DNA of 64,000 bases, taken from assembly GCA_030770425.1 (NCBI GenBank), contig JASJFT010000133.1:61522-125521 (forward strand), written 5' to 3'. Positions 20,726-32,434 of the stretch are shown one piece after another. The stretch comes from Darksidea phi (lineage: Eukaryota; Ascomycota; Dothideomycetes; Pleosporales; Lentitheciaceae). Within the stretch, counting starts at the first letter, position 1. The number at the start of each line of letters is the position of its first letter. Under the pieces are notes generated by a model. The model was not told the origin of the DNA. It ran no database searches and was given only the letters and a program-made list of their open reading frames with translations. The translations under genes and the position numbers were made by a program.

Positions 20726-23035
20726 TAGGCCCGTTTGAAAAGTTTACACAAGGCCATGGCGAGCTGTCACTGCTATGAGTTCCCGGCGACAGCTGCGTAG
20801 AGATGTCCCGAAGGAATTCTCTAAGCCCTTCGTGAGGTAGTCAATATGGATTCGACTCGAACATCTGTAGGCGTCCAAGGAGTCCCGATTCTGGCTTTGT
20901 TCCAATGCCGAATTCATGAGCAAGAGATCCATAACGCCGGATCCAATGCATGGCAGCATCGCTATTTTCTGCAGCTGGACTTAGCCAAGTAAACACAGAC
21001 GTCGCCCGTGAATAGATTTGCTGCGTTTATTCCACATGTTCTGTTTTCTCCACTCCATCGTCCTGATCAATACAAAGAGCACCAACCCAGAGTGTCAGCG
21101 GCTCAGCCTCCGGCGTCAGATGACTAGGCGCAACTTCAAGACTTTTATGACGTGAAACAGAGCCTCTCGACAAGGATAAGGACTTTTAGTTTACATCACC
21201 CCAGGTGTAAGAGAAGCGCACAATAGGGAGACGGCTGATCTAGAGAAACATGGGAAATAGTACAGAACACGGACTTCTAGCTCAGAAGCGCTGGTGTCTG
21301 ATAGTAGTTCAGTTGATGACTTCCTGGATGCCGCACGAGTGCATCTGGGTAGAAGATGGATGAGCCGGATCTTCGTTGTGGGGGGTCAGCGCCCGATATA
21401 TAAAGAACGACATATTCGGAAACAGGGCAAGATGGGGTGAAAGCTGAATCATTGTCAAGACGTCAATGTCGTTAAAATAATCCGCCCCTCTCTAGCCTTG
21501 GCAACGGCGTATCCGAGGCGCGCGAATATATCTGCTCAGACAAGGAAATAATTTTTAGAGCTAAAGTTACAAGTAACTAAAGTAATACTATCTTATTTAT
21601 ATAAGTATAGATGGTCAAATCAAAGACGGCGTCCGACGCTTCACGACAAGAGCCGTCGCGAGCGACACTGGAGGCGGCGCGAGTCCGGTCCAACAATGCT
21701 CGCATTTCCAAGCCGGCGCCACAGGCGCGAGCAAGGGCGACCAATGGCGGAGTTGGGTGGAGAAGTGGCTGCTCACGTGTGGCTAATGCACCGCCGCATC
21801 CTCATCAGCGCGTTCTGAGCCTGGCGAGCACACAGTACTCGGTCGCGCGGCAACAGGTGAGAAGACGATTGTCGGACGATGGAGGCAGTCTGCGATGCTG
21901 GAGGGAGGGGGAGTGGCCCCCAAAAACCGGTCAGGGACAGGCGAGGACTTACGTAGACGGGTGGCGCTGGCGCAAGGCTGAGGATGGCTGGCGGTGGGCG
22001 TGCAAGTGCTCGTCCACACCGAGTTCTGCCACAGAAGTTTCCGGTGACTGAGGCTGTGGGCAGCGGCGGTTGGTCAGCGGCGGTCGAATGAGCGGCCAAA
22101 TGTATCGTAACTCATGCTCGATTGAACGAAAGCGCGAACATCGGCGTGCATGACGGGCCGGGCGTTCAAGGCAACAACGAGAGACGATGTGCGCCGTCTG
22201 GGTGTGATAGAACGCCTAGTGGGGGAGAGTACACAGTGCACGGTCGTGGCGAAATGGCGTTCGGCCGACGATGAGGGTGTTGTGCACTGAGTTCTGCGGG
22301 AGAGGGATGCGGCAGCATGTGGCAGGGCATGCGAACGGGTGCGGTTGGGGTTGGGGTTGGGATGCGGTCAGCGTGTGGTTTGCTACTCAGTTGCGCAGAG
22401 TCGGGCTGCTGCGGCCTTTGGCTAATCGCGCCCCCACCCATGCCCATGGTCGCTCACCCTGCTGGTTGCTGCCGCCTGTTTTGTATTTCAGACCGAGGCG
22501 CTCACAGCACTCGAACTGCATGCCCACCCCCGCCACGATAGGGCTGCTCCTGTTTGTTTTGCACGCTGCATATCCTCCTGCACCCTCCGTCTACTTCCTC
22601 GCACGGTTCCGGCACTGTTCTTCCTCCCGTCGCGTCTGACTTTCCCCCCTTTCATCCCCCCGCCACAGATCCCCGGCCAGTCTACCACTGCCCTGCACGC
22701 TCCACTAGCCACACCCGTCTGGCCTACGCCATCGTCTGCTCCTTTGTATAGTCCAGTCATACCCCCCTCTTCCTCTTGCTAAAGCGCGCGGAACCATACT
22801 TTCCTTTTCTCCTGGCGTGTCCTTTATCGACGGCAACAATCTCCATCGACAGTACCGGCTACAATCTAATTTCACTATCGCTTGGACTTCGGACGCTCTT
22901 TCGGGACAGGCGCCGTCCACACGGCTACCGCCTCCAAGAAGCTCCCCACCACTGACGGTCTGAGTGAGGACGACTCTCACGTGGGTCTGTCTTCTGAATT
23001 GATCAGCGCCATCCTCGCCAGCCGCGACAGTCGCC
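20726..23035. other. 2.3-kb stretch without a supported gene
   Basis: The first half has no coding signal. The GC-rich second half (21.6-22.9 kb) has many overlapping short frames on both strands, as expected from GC-rich non-coding DNA, including a plus frame at 21611-22051. The last few hundred bases (pyrimidine-rich, 22.5-22.9 kb) look like promoter and 5' UTR of the large gene downstream. Confidence 0.4.
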
Positions 23036-26000
23036 ATGTGCCGAGTCGAGGAGCGTGTTTACATTGGATCGGACGGAAGACGGCAGGTCTTCGAAGACAA
23101 GTTTCCTTGTGACAAGTCGCACAAAGGAAAGCTTTGCTCTGAGGTCAAGAGGAAGACGACCGAGTACTCCTTTGGCGGGAAATCCGTCACTTCCAATCAG
23201 GGAGCCATTGAGTCGCCCGGCTCGGAAGCGTCGTATACCTTGCGTACCGGCTTTGCTGACGTCCCTGTCCCTCCAACCGACCCCCTGAGCCAAGCTCAGG
23301 GCTATCGGGCCCGACACGACGTGCCGAAAAGCCACCACCGCCATGTCTCGTCATCATCCTCGCAGACGACATCGAGTCAGCCCCCCTCGCTCTACGCGAC
23401 TTCAGAACCTGAATCATCTGCCAATTCCACGCGCCAATTACCCGTCTACCCTCGTACCATTCACAACCCACCTCCCGGTGCAGCGCCGCCTTCGCCGAGT
23501 GCCTCACGTGCGACCGCCCCAACTCCAGCTCCAGCCCCGGCCCCAGCCTCACCGAGCTACCGGACGAAGACCGTCTCACCGCAAAAGCTGTCACGTGAGA
23601 ACGTTGGTGCAGGTGGCCTAACACCGCTTGACTATTCAGAGTTTGTCGACCACTCTGCTTCGTCACATGCAAGCTCCAGTCCTGCGCCAGCCCCGGAGAT
23701 TACCGATCGTGGTGCCTACCGTGAACGTCGAGGAAAGCGCAAAGATGAGGAAAAGAAACTTCAAGAGGAAGCTGAGGAAGCTGATCGTCGTCTCGCAGAA
23801 CAGATGGAGAAGGAAGTCAAGCAGATGCGATTTGAGCGAGGACGGGCGGCAAAGCAACGCGGCGAGCAAAAGTTTGCTGAGAGCGAAAAGCGAAGGGCGG
23901 AAGTGAGGGAAGATACCAGACGTGAGAAGGAAGATGCCAGACGTCGCAAGAAGGAGCCCGAAGAGCGACCTCCGATTAAGAAGCCTGAGCAAGAAAAGAC
24001 GAAGGCCCCAACACGTGAGCACACGCGTCGCCACCGATCATCCAAAAGTGCAAAAGAACGCGTAGATGTCGAGGAAGACGCTGAATGCGAGACAAAGGAG
24101 GAAGAGGAAGAAGCTGAGCGTAAGGAGGAAGAAGAGGCGGTCACAGCTGCGATTCACGACGATCCTTGGGGCACGCCGATGACGCTCATGAAGAAGTATG
24201 GTAAGCAGGGCAAAGAAGAGCCCCTATCACCGCCCGAACCCGAACCCGCGTCTGTGGTTGAGGAAATGATGGATGATGGCTGGGGTTGGGCTTGGGCTTC
24301 CATGAACATATCGAAGAAAGCCTCGAGAAGACGAGAAAGGGAGAAAGAGAAGCAAGAGCGTCTGGAGAAAGAGAAGCAAGAGCGGCTGAAGAAAGAGAAG
24401 CAAGAGCGTCTGGAGAAAGAGAAGCAAGAGTGGCTGGAGGAAGAGAAGCAAGAGCGTCTGGAGAAAGAGGAGAAAAAGCGTCTCAAGCGCGAGGCCAGGG
24501 AAGCAGAAGAGGTGGAGAGGACTCGTATCGAAGCTGAGGTAGCAGAAAAGGCGAAGGAGGCGGAAGCGAGCTCCGGGTGTGGTGGTTTGCATGTTCCATC
24601 GAATCCACTACTGCCAGATGCGCAACTCGCAGCGGTCCCAAATAATGGCCAATCCAGCTCTTATAAGCAAGCCCTCGAAAGCATGGATACAGCTAGTATT
24701 GAACATGTGGGGAACCTAGTCCCTTCTTCTATTCTAACTCCATTTGAAAGTGTGAATCCTGCGGGCAGTCCGTTCGACGACATGCGGACCATGCTCTACG
24801 CAAAGGCTCGAATTGGTAAAGCCTTCCCTGAAACACGACTTAAAGGCACCGAGGACATTCGTGAAGGCTCTTCAATGAACCAAAAGAATACACGAGATAA
24901 CGAGGATGATAGTGCTTCGGTGATATCGTCATACGCTACCTCCATCTTTTCAACACTGTCCCTCGCTTCATCAGCAACGGATCTAGCAAAAAGCAGTGGA
25001 TACTCCCCAGGACAGATAGCAACCGCCACGAAGGAGCTAGTATCGATCTTCGGAGACGACGAGAACTTAGTCCCACTCTACAAATTCGCTATTCGAAGCC
25101 CGATGATTGGCCCCGAGAGGCTGCAGAGGAACTTGCGTCGACTCTTCAAAAAGTACGCCGAGAAGTTAGAAGAAGAAGCTACAGATGGTCTAGAGTACCT
25201 CGCGCCTCGTTTCGTCTCCATGAAAGCAAGGTATCTCGCTCAAACCATCGTTGAGAAATACCAAGGAACCGCATTAGCGAGAATAGAACGAGAAATGAGA
25301 AAAGATGTTAGTTCCGACGACGATGGTGAAGACGAGGCAAAGCCGGTCGATGAAGGCATTTTTGAAGATCTAATCCTTCTCCGAGAGTTTCTTGTGGGAA
25401 GCGACGCATTTCACGCTCTTCGCAGCCAGGTACAATCTTTTGTCCATCCGCAAGTCAAACCTTCAAAACCAGAGACCGTGATAGAAGAGAAATACATCGA
25501 TGACATGTGGTCAAGAAAGGGCTTCTACGAAAGCCTAACATTTGGGATCGAGTGGATAGGCCGTACACTGAGACGAGTTTTTGATGCGTTTTGGGTCGCG
25601 ACAGGTCAGTTGGAGCCACCTCTCGCAAGGGGAAGAGTAAGACTCAGGTGGCAGTGTGTAAGTCATTCTTTTTTGGACGTCGATTATGAATAGCGGGCAT
25701 TTCCGGTCTTGGTATATGGAGTCGTGACGATGCTAAGGCTTTACGCTCCATTCCGCGGCTTGAAAACGCGCTAGCTTAAAGTGCCGTGGCAGAAGAAGCG
25801 AATGACTCGTCTCCCGATGCATCTACGTCATACGGCTCATGAATGGGACTGTCGACTAACTGGATGAATAGAGGTGCGGCGATACTTTTTCAGGTGACGT
25901 CATGGAGCTTCGAAAAGGCGGTGTCACAGAACTCATCGGCCACATGCAACGATCGTCAGAAGCAAAAGTCCTCTCGAAGCTGTATAGCCAAAGCACCAAT

Positions 26001-26910
26001 AATCGGAAGTACATCTACCAACGACTGGGACTATGGATACGAAAAGCTTTCTTAAAGATTGCAGGCGGCTTCAAAAGAGCAGCAAAAATGTCCTCGTTGC
26101 CACAGCATAGTAATCCCAGCGCTTCTACCTGTTGCCAGGCTACAGGAAATAATCCCTCACAGCAGCAAATGCTCCATATGATGGCCTGTATGCACAAAGG
26201 AAGGCATAGGAAAAATCTCTGCCAGGATCGCATTGACGCCGTAAATACTGACCGGGAGCTGTTCGTTTTTCTGAGAAAGCAGTTCCTCCAGCAGAGAGGG
26301 AGACTCAGAAACATAGTTTCTCTGAAGGCAGTTCGGGGAATATTCTTTGTCAAGGTATATTTCCTCCAAGGTGGCTCTGTGGCCAACAATTATGCTAACC
26401 AGGTCATTGCAGTTCCGTCTTCCTATAGGCGGTAGCGTTGAAGTCCGATATCACGACCCCTGCTGCGTCCATTCGTCTTGCGAATGCATCCCTCCCGCCC
26501 CCAAAGTCGAACCCTCCCCAAATGCCGAATACCGCTGTAAGCCCGGCCCACCAGCAACGTACCCACCTATATGCCCCGAATATCTCATGCACCTCTTCGC
26601 CTCACCATCCTGCATCAACGAGAACGATACCTGGATCCTCGACCAGGTCCCTAAGCGCACATGCGGGGAGCTTCACGGAAAAGCAGGCCAACCAGCTGAA
26701 GGCTGGGGAATTTATTATCAAGAAGGCTGGGATCAAGATCTGATTACCTTGGTGGTTTTTGCGGTGCTCATGTGTGCGAGTTTGTTGTTCGGAGTCCTAT
26801 GGTCCAAGTTCAAGATGGATATTCAAGGCGCATTTAGCGTGAGCGCCTATATGGCTACCGTCTGTGCAGTTTTGATATCCCTCGTTGCCATGAGAGCCGA
26901 CAAAGCATAA
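23036..26910 (+). CDS. Large coiled-coil protein with C-terminal membrane segments, about 1200 aa, three exons
   Basis: Exon 1 (23036-25657) starts MCRVEERVYIGSDGRRQVFE. It runs through a Pro/Ser/Ala-rich region (about 110-220) and then a long charged coiled coil (about 225-510) containing tandem KEKQERL-type heptads. A conserved-looking helical block follows (GYSPGQIATATKELVSIFGD, IGPERLQRNLRRLFKKYAEK). A 214-nt intron (25658-25871; GTAAGT, CTAAC branch site, AATAG) leads to exon 2 (25872-26354: CGDTFSGDVMELRKGGVTEL). A 58-nt intron (26355-26412) leads to exon 3 (FRLPIGGSVEVRYHDPCCV, a Cys/Pro-rich segment). The C-terminus has two membrane helices, LITLVVFAVLMCASLLFGVL and YMATVCAVLISLVAM. 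All joins are in frame 0. It resembles an uncharacterised fungal family whose C-terminal block often follows other modules. Role unknown. Confidence 0.75.
24333..24474 (+). repeat. In-frame tandem repeats encoding the coiled-coil KEKQERL units
   Basis: The 24-nt unit aaagagaagcaagagcgtctggag recurs with small changes, coding for repeated Lys/Glu/Gln/Arg/Leu octads. Confidence 0.8.
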
Positions 26911-27465
26911 CATGACTCAGTTACATGCTCAGAGTCATCCATCACACACTCTCTCTCTCTCCTTGATCGCATAGATTCCTTCCGGCCGAGGAGAGGTACA
27001 TGTGGCGCAGCTTATGAAATTTATGAAATCGCCACTTGATAAAGTCACAAGTACTACTTTTGTTTGACGCTTAGCTTAGTTTAGTAAGGTGAGGTAACAG
27101 GGTGTTATTGCAATAGATAAGTATGTATTATATGTAGGAGTTCGGTTATATAGGTATAGGTATAGGTATAGGATAAGTGCATGTGTCACGCTGCAGTTGG
27201 GTTCATTGGGTGCATGGACTAGGTGGAAGGGTCAGTACATCAACGTACATCAACGGGTGTCGGAATAGCAGCATAGAGGATGTATGTGCGGTGGGAGTTG
27301 AGTCTAATATGGAGGGATTATAACACTGTGTATGCTAGGACGTGGAATGTGGTTTAGGTGGCGGCGAGAGAGAGGGTGTCATTGTGAAGCAAGACAAGAC
27401 AAGGGGTTCAATTACTAGGCTCGCTTGAAGTGGGATACAACCAAGGAGTGGCAGCTTGATGGAAG
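26911..27465. other. Gene-free stretch with a short tandem repeat
   Basis: 3' flank of the large gene. It includes a (taggta) array at 27149-27172 and TA-rich sequence; no gene. Confidence 0.5.
27149..27172. repeat. Tandem hexanucleotide (tataggtatagg) array
   Basis: Four copies of the six-base unit taggta/tatagg. Confidence 0.85.
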
Positions 27466-28652
27466 CTATGCTATGCATAAGCACATAGCAACGAATCTCT
27501 CATGTGTCAAGGTTCTTGCCGCCAAATAAGGTACTCCATGAACAACAATGGTGGCGATTTTCAATGGCGACCCGTGCTCTTCTCGTAATAACGCCCGAGT
27601 TCCCATGGTCTCTTCCTCTTCTGCCCGGTTGTGACTACCGCCAACACGCATCGTGGTGAAGCTCGTGGCGAACGAATAGCGGTCGTCCTCGCTGGTGCAA
27701 TACATAAAAGACGCAATTTTCAACGAATCCTTGACTTAGTGGGGAATGCTATGGAAGGACCTGAGGAAATCCTCCAGGATGTCCGTTGCTTGGTCCAGGT
27801 CGTAAAACTCTTCCAAGCTGTACGTCTCCGACCATTGCTTGATCCCTCTCGAGCCCTCGTACTGAACAAATGCCTTGACCCGCTTGCTAGTTTCGCAGCT
27901 AAGGACATTAAGCACTTTCGGCTTCTTTGTGACGGTTACGCATAAGGCGGTGGACGTTCTCGTTGATGGCCTTTTAGCCGCAGAGTCACTTGGTTGTTCT
28001 TTCTGCCTTCGAGCCGCGGAGCCGCTTGCTCCTTTGTGTTGCTTCTCCCAGTGCCAGTCGAGCAGCGAAGGCTGTGAGAATAATTCTCCGCAGCTGGAAT
28101 CGTAGCAACGGTACGTCGCGCTGGTGTCTATGTGAAGTCAGTTCCCAAATGCAGGCATAACAGGGACGAGTAGAGCGGCGTACCGGATGCTACGGAGGAT
28201 GCGCTGTTGCCGACGACTGGTGTTTGCGTTTTCGGACTGGGGCTGCCCAAGATTGTGGACGGAGGGGTGCCAACACATCCGAAGCTGAGGCGATCGGCTC
28301 TGCTCTTGGGTCTGCTCTCGGGCCTGCTCCCGGGCCTGCTCTCGGGTGTGTCGTTGGTGCAGGTCGGCGTGATGCATGTCCAAAGCCATCCAAGGCAGTT
28401 GGAACAGCCCTTGTCTTCCTCGAACTCTGTTTCCTGCCGCGTTCCTTGTCGCCGTTGCTCACGAATCCAGCTCTGGCAGTTCCCGGGGGTGTAGAAATCG
28501 AGGTTATCCTTTCTCTGTGCGATGGTCAGATCTGAGTGCAGCAAGGATGGGTTCACATACTGCTGGCTTGTAGATAGACGCAGGAGGTTGAGCCATGGTG
28601 AGGAAGGTGTCGGCAGGAAGGCAACCAGTGGAGATGCGGGGCGGTAAGGCAA
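27466..28652 (-). pseudogene. C2H2 zinc-finger-like protein gene with an internal stop
   Basis: Exon 1 (28184-28652) includes a low-complexity segment of SRPxSRP repeats. A 56-nt intron (28128-28183; GTACGC donor, AACTGAC branch site, CATAG acceptor, phase 1) joins it to exon 2. Exon 2 opens with a perfect C-X4-C-X12-H-X4-H finger (YRCYDSSCGELFSQPSLLDW, then HWEKQH). It continues through KVLNVLSCETSKRVKAFVQY and EEFYDLDQATDILEDFLRSF. A TAA at 27736-27738 then interrupts the frame, after which the same frame runs on with protein-like sequence (KIASFMYCTSEDDRYSFATS). No GT-AG intron removes the stop. A CAA-to-TAA change would explain it. The start is uncertain. If translated only to the stop it would still contain the finger. 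Confidence 0.6.
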
Positions 28653-30425
28653 GGAATGGAGGACGTCTCAGCCTGTTCTTATCATGCAGTGTGGGGAAAT
28701 GTCTCCTGGCTGCTATGGGATAGCTTCCTCCAGTCTTTGGGACGGACGAATCGAAAGGCAAATGCGGAGCCGGCCTCAAGGCCGTTCGATGAACGCATGG
28801 TATATCCTGCAAAGAGACGCCCCCGAGCCCCCGGGAGCTTCGACGATCCCGTCGGCCGCGGCGAAGCGAAAAGCGAAAGCGGACACGGGTGCGATCAATG
28901 CGCAGCGGATATCACGAGCTGCTTGTGACCCTGGTACATTCGCTTGCTGCAACAGTGGATCGCTGATCGGTCGACGCAACACCGCTAGGTATGTTCCGCT
29001 TGCGCTAACGAAGGGACAGGCCTCGCCCATGCATGGCGTATATCGTGCACGAGGGTTATGGATTTGCTGGCGGTCGAGGTGTTCTTAGAGACGAGGGGCG
29101 CGGGTACGGCCAACTGCCCCCCAGCTATTCCCCATCGTCACTTTGCCTTGCCCTCCAAAGACTCGAACAGCATCCTATTGTCGAATAGCTGATTCCAACT
29201 CTACATCTGGGCACGAGCAATGGAATTGCCTTGCCTCACCCTGCACGGGGAACAAATTAGCTTTGGCTGACAGAAAGCCACACATTGTGTCAGTGCCGCA
29301 GAGCTGTAAGCCTCTCGAAGATTGGTAGGGAATAGCAGGTTCAGACGCTAAAATTTAGGCGTCTTCGGCCTCTACCTATACAGACATCCGGGTATAACCC
29401 AAGCTCGTCTCGTAGCCATCTATCGTGGAAGGTTGGACTACGGTACCATTCTTTCAGCAGCCATAGTGCCTTGAGTGTCCGGTTCCTTTTCTGGCACCAA
29501 TGCAGTAGTTGGATCAGTCAGCCATCGATGCGTCAGTCATGTGAGCCCGCGGAGTGTTTCTCAGCTGTCGTCGTTACCAGCAGAGTGGTTACTTTGCGCG
29601 GTGACTTTGACTATGTTGAAAACGTACGTATTAAGCGATCGTGTGCGTGTCGTCGGTAGCGGTGATACTGGGAGGGTTGACGCGCGTTTCGGGGTCGACC
29701 TTGGCTGCTATAGCTCGTATAGACTCGGACTCGGTCGCAGCAGAAGATCGAGGATAGCGCGATATCCCTTCAATTCGGGAACTAGATGTAGGAATGGCCT
29801 AGGCGAACAACGCACGTACGATGGAGGGCGCTGGTGAGGTGGGCGTGGGGTCTGCCGCGGCCTAGTCACGCCTAAAATAGCAGTCGTATTGAATTTTGCG
29901 CGCGCAAGCAGCAGTAGCGCGCAGTCGATGCGGAGCTTTTGCGAGAGGTTCATGCATATGCTACCCGCTAAGCGCATTGTGAGGGACCGTGTTCTGTTGA
30001 CCTCGCAGCGGCATAAGCAGCCGAGAGCCGTCAGGCGAAACCTTGGCACCAAGGGTGTTGATTGTGGACCCGGCGGCGCCCTGACTCACGTACATCCTCC
30101 CGCCAGAACATGGCACGACTACAGCTTCTCGGTCCCAAAGTAGCAGCATAGGTCGACCCCATGAGGTGCCCACCCTCTTTGTTCGGCTGATGACGTTGAT
30201 TCATCCCTCAGGTAGGAATGAAAACTTGCGAAAAGGCCCAAGTGTTCATCGAACAGGAAAAGCACGGCCACTCGAAGGGACAACGAATACTTGCATGCCA
30301 AGACTAGTTTGCGCATCCCCGGTCTTCTCATATCGATGTTGACGGACTGCAGATAAGCCTCATCCCCGGCCACGGGCCATTGGCCGATCTCACGCACGCC
30401 CGAGCTCCCGAACCTCTACCCCCGC
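28653..30425. other. 1.8-kb stretch without a supported gene
   Basis: Short frames on both strands only (for example 28684-29088 plus, 29708-30052 minus). No domain, repeat or splice-linked set is visible. The last 200 nt may be an unreadable N-terminal part of the kinase relic. Confidence 0.4.
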
Positions 30426-30859
30426 CCGTTACCCGAAGCGACCTAGCTTTCTTTACTACGACGATACCTTCGATGAACAAGAGAACCGTCGACAAATCCT
30501 GGCTGGGGTGGAAGCGTGCGGGGTTCCAAGACTATTCTAAGACTACCCACATTCCAATATCGCGCAATACCTGGGCTGTATCGTGAAGATGGTCGAAGGC
30601 TTTGCTTTCTAGATACCCCACTATACTCTGGCAGACGTTGAAGCATAAGATATACTCTGGCAGAGACCGTTTTCTGTATGAAATAAAAGCCGGTGTTCGT
30701 CACATGCATGGCCCGGGGCTTATGCATCACCATCTCAACCCGTCAGATATTATGACAGATGGAGACAGTGCTATCATCATAGATTTCGACTCATGCAAAA
30801 AGAGGGAAACAGACTGGGTCCGAAGACAGGATCGGAGGGGTGGACGCTGGATGGCGTAG
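30426..30859 (+). pseudogene. Decayed serine/threonine-kinase-like gene
   Basis: Fragments in different frames follow the order of a kinase domain: DTFDEQENRRQILAGVEACG; after a stop, PHSNIAQYLGCIVK; then IKAGVRHMHGPGLMHHHLNP and SDIMTDGDSAIIIDFDSCKK. The last two match the catalytic loop and the DFD/DFG strand, but the catalytic Asp position reads His (MHHHLNPSD). At least two stops and one or more frameshifts separate the pieces. A relic of an orphan fungal kinase family. Confidence 0.7.
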
Positions 30860-31904
30860 AGCATGCGAGGCGAGGAAATGACTTCCAGTCTTTCACTGAT
30901 ACCAGCCGCCCTCAAGAGGGATAATGAAAGAGTGTGCCTAGCCCAATCATTTCCTGCCAAACCAACCGTCTGTGTGCAGCACACTCTGGCGTAGTATGGG
31001 TTAGTCGACAGAGAAGCTGAGGCGGTGCTGTGCGGTCAAGGGCGTGGTAGATCGGGAGCAAGGTAGGTCGGTCAGAAGTGGGAATCCAACCGAGGTTGTG
31101 CGAGGAAAGATGCACACATGGGCCGACATGCGCATTCATACGTTGGTGCCGGATGCGTAGAGCCTGTACGAAAGAGCAACAGCTTACGCGGATGAGGCGA
31201 GTCTACAACAACCGGATAAGAGAGATTGCTGAGATGTCATGCAATGAGGCTTCACTGGGGTGAAAAGGTGACGATGGGAGACAAATGGCTGCCAGGAAGT
31301 CGAAGTGCCCCGCCATGTGACATGAGCACGGACATGTACCCGGCCCGGCCCCGCACCCGCCCTTCGCCCTCAGGCCTCGCGCCGCCGTGCTGAAGCCCGC
31401 CAACGTCGTCTTCGGCGTCATCCATACTCCCCTACACTCTCGTCTTCGTCACGCTTCGTAGACGGCCGTCTTCGAACTATGCTAGGACCCGGGCGACGCG
31501 GGGACAGACAGGAACAAAGCCGCTTGTTGATAGACACCCAAGCTCTTCCCGCAATATGAACAATGGTAAATTCGAGCAGACTGCCTAGTTCGTCTTCGAA
31601 TGAGTAGCAGCCATCGCGCCGTCACACTCGCGGAAGCCTAGTTCGTCTTCACTGACGCTCATCGCAAAGGTGTCTGGATCAACCACGTCACTACAAAGAC
31701 AGCATCTAAATATCATGCAAAGAGATACAGTCGATAGTCAGCAAACCACGGAGGACGCGAGCAATGGCTACTACGATAAACGAACAAACTATTTGTACTG
31801 TTGAAACTTTTTACGAAAACCTTGTCCACCCAACTCCGAGAAAACAGTAAGACACCAGCTTCCGTTTGAGCCGGACTGACATCGATAGTTATTCGATCTG
31901 AAAC
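30860..31904. other. Gene-free stretch
   Basis: No coding signal, repeat or RNA gene found. Confidence 0.45.
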
Positions 31905-32434
31905 CTAGGGACAGGTCTCAGCGGTGATGCATGTTTGCACCGCGATTGCTCCCGTCGCCTTCAAGAAGCTAAAAGCCGACACCACATCCCGCAACTCGTC
32001 TTCACGATCGTATTCATGCGTCGATGGATTCCGAATCCGACTGCACCCGCTCTTGACCATGTTGCACATGTTGAGCAGAGATGTGCGCGCCTCGTCGGTG
32101 GCCAGCATGCGCCAGCACTGGTCCCAGTCGATCTCCTGGATCGAGTATGTTATTTCCGTGTCCAGATCGGATGCGGCGGGCATCTCCTGGACCAATGCAC
32201 GAACTCGAAAGGACTCCCCAAGTCGCTTGAGCTCGTAGACACGGAACACCTATAGAAGGATGGTCAGACGATGATGAGCGCTTGGATTGTGATGCATACC
32301 GTCATCCAGCAGTGTCCAATCAAGGGCGCCGTCTGAAGCTGCGTGAAGTCTGACGGCGTGGGGGGCGGTGTTTGGGGCGGTTTCTGGCGAGGCGTTCCGG
32401 GGTGCGGCGCAGGCACAGTGGATGTTTGGCCCAT
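31905..32434 (-). CDS. Hypothetical protein, 159 aa, two exons
   Basis: Exon 1 (32300-32434) starts MGQTSTVPAPHPGTPRQKPP and ends LQTAPLIGHCWMT. A 50-nt intron (32250-32299; GTATGC donor, CTGACC branch site, ATAG acceptor, frame 0) joins it to exon 2. Exon 2 reads VFRVYELKRLGESFRVRALV, then LDTEITYSIQEIDWDQCWRM and ELRDVVSAFSFLKATGAIAV. The composition is even and the splice join restores a continuous hydrophobic pattern, so it is probably real and intact. No domain recognised; no signal peptide or membrane segment. Confidence 0.6.

Noticed and set aside
21611..22051. 146-codon frame upstream of the large gene
   Set aside because: GC-rich, Arg/Ser-rich in all frames with overlapping antisense frames of similar length; typical of non-coding GC-rich DNA.
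22340..22362. Telomere-like ggttggggttggggttggg run
   Set aside because: Only three units, internal, and not the TTAGGG motif usual in filamentous ascomycetes. Best seen as simple sequence.
24154..24592. Leucine/phenylalanine-rich minus-strand frames of 110-121 codons
   Set aside because: They are complements of the Lys/Glu-rich coiled-coil repeats of the large gene and have no independent support.
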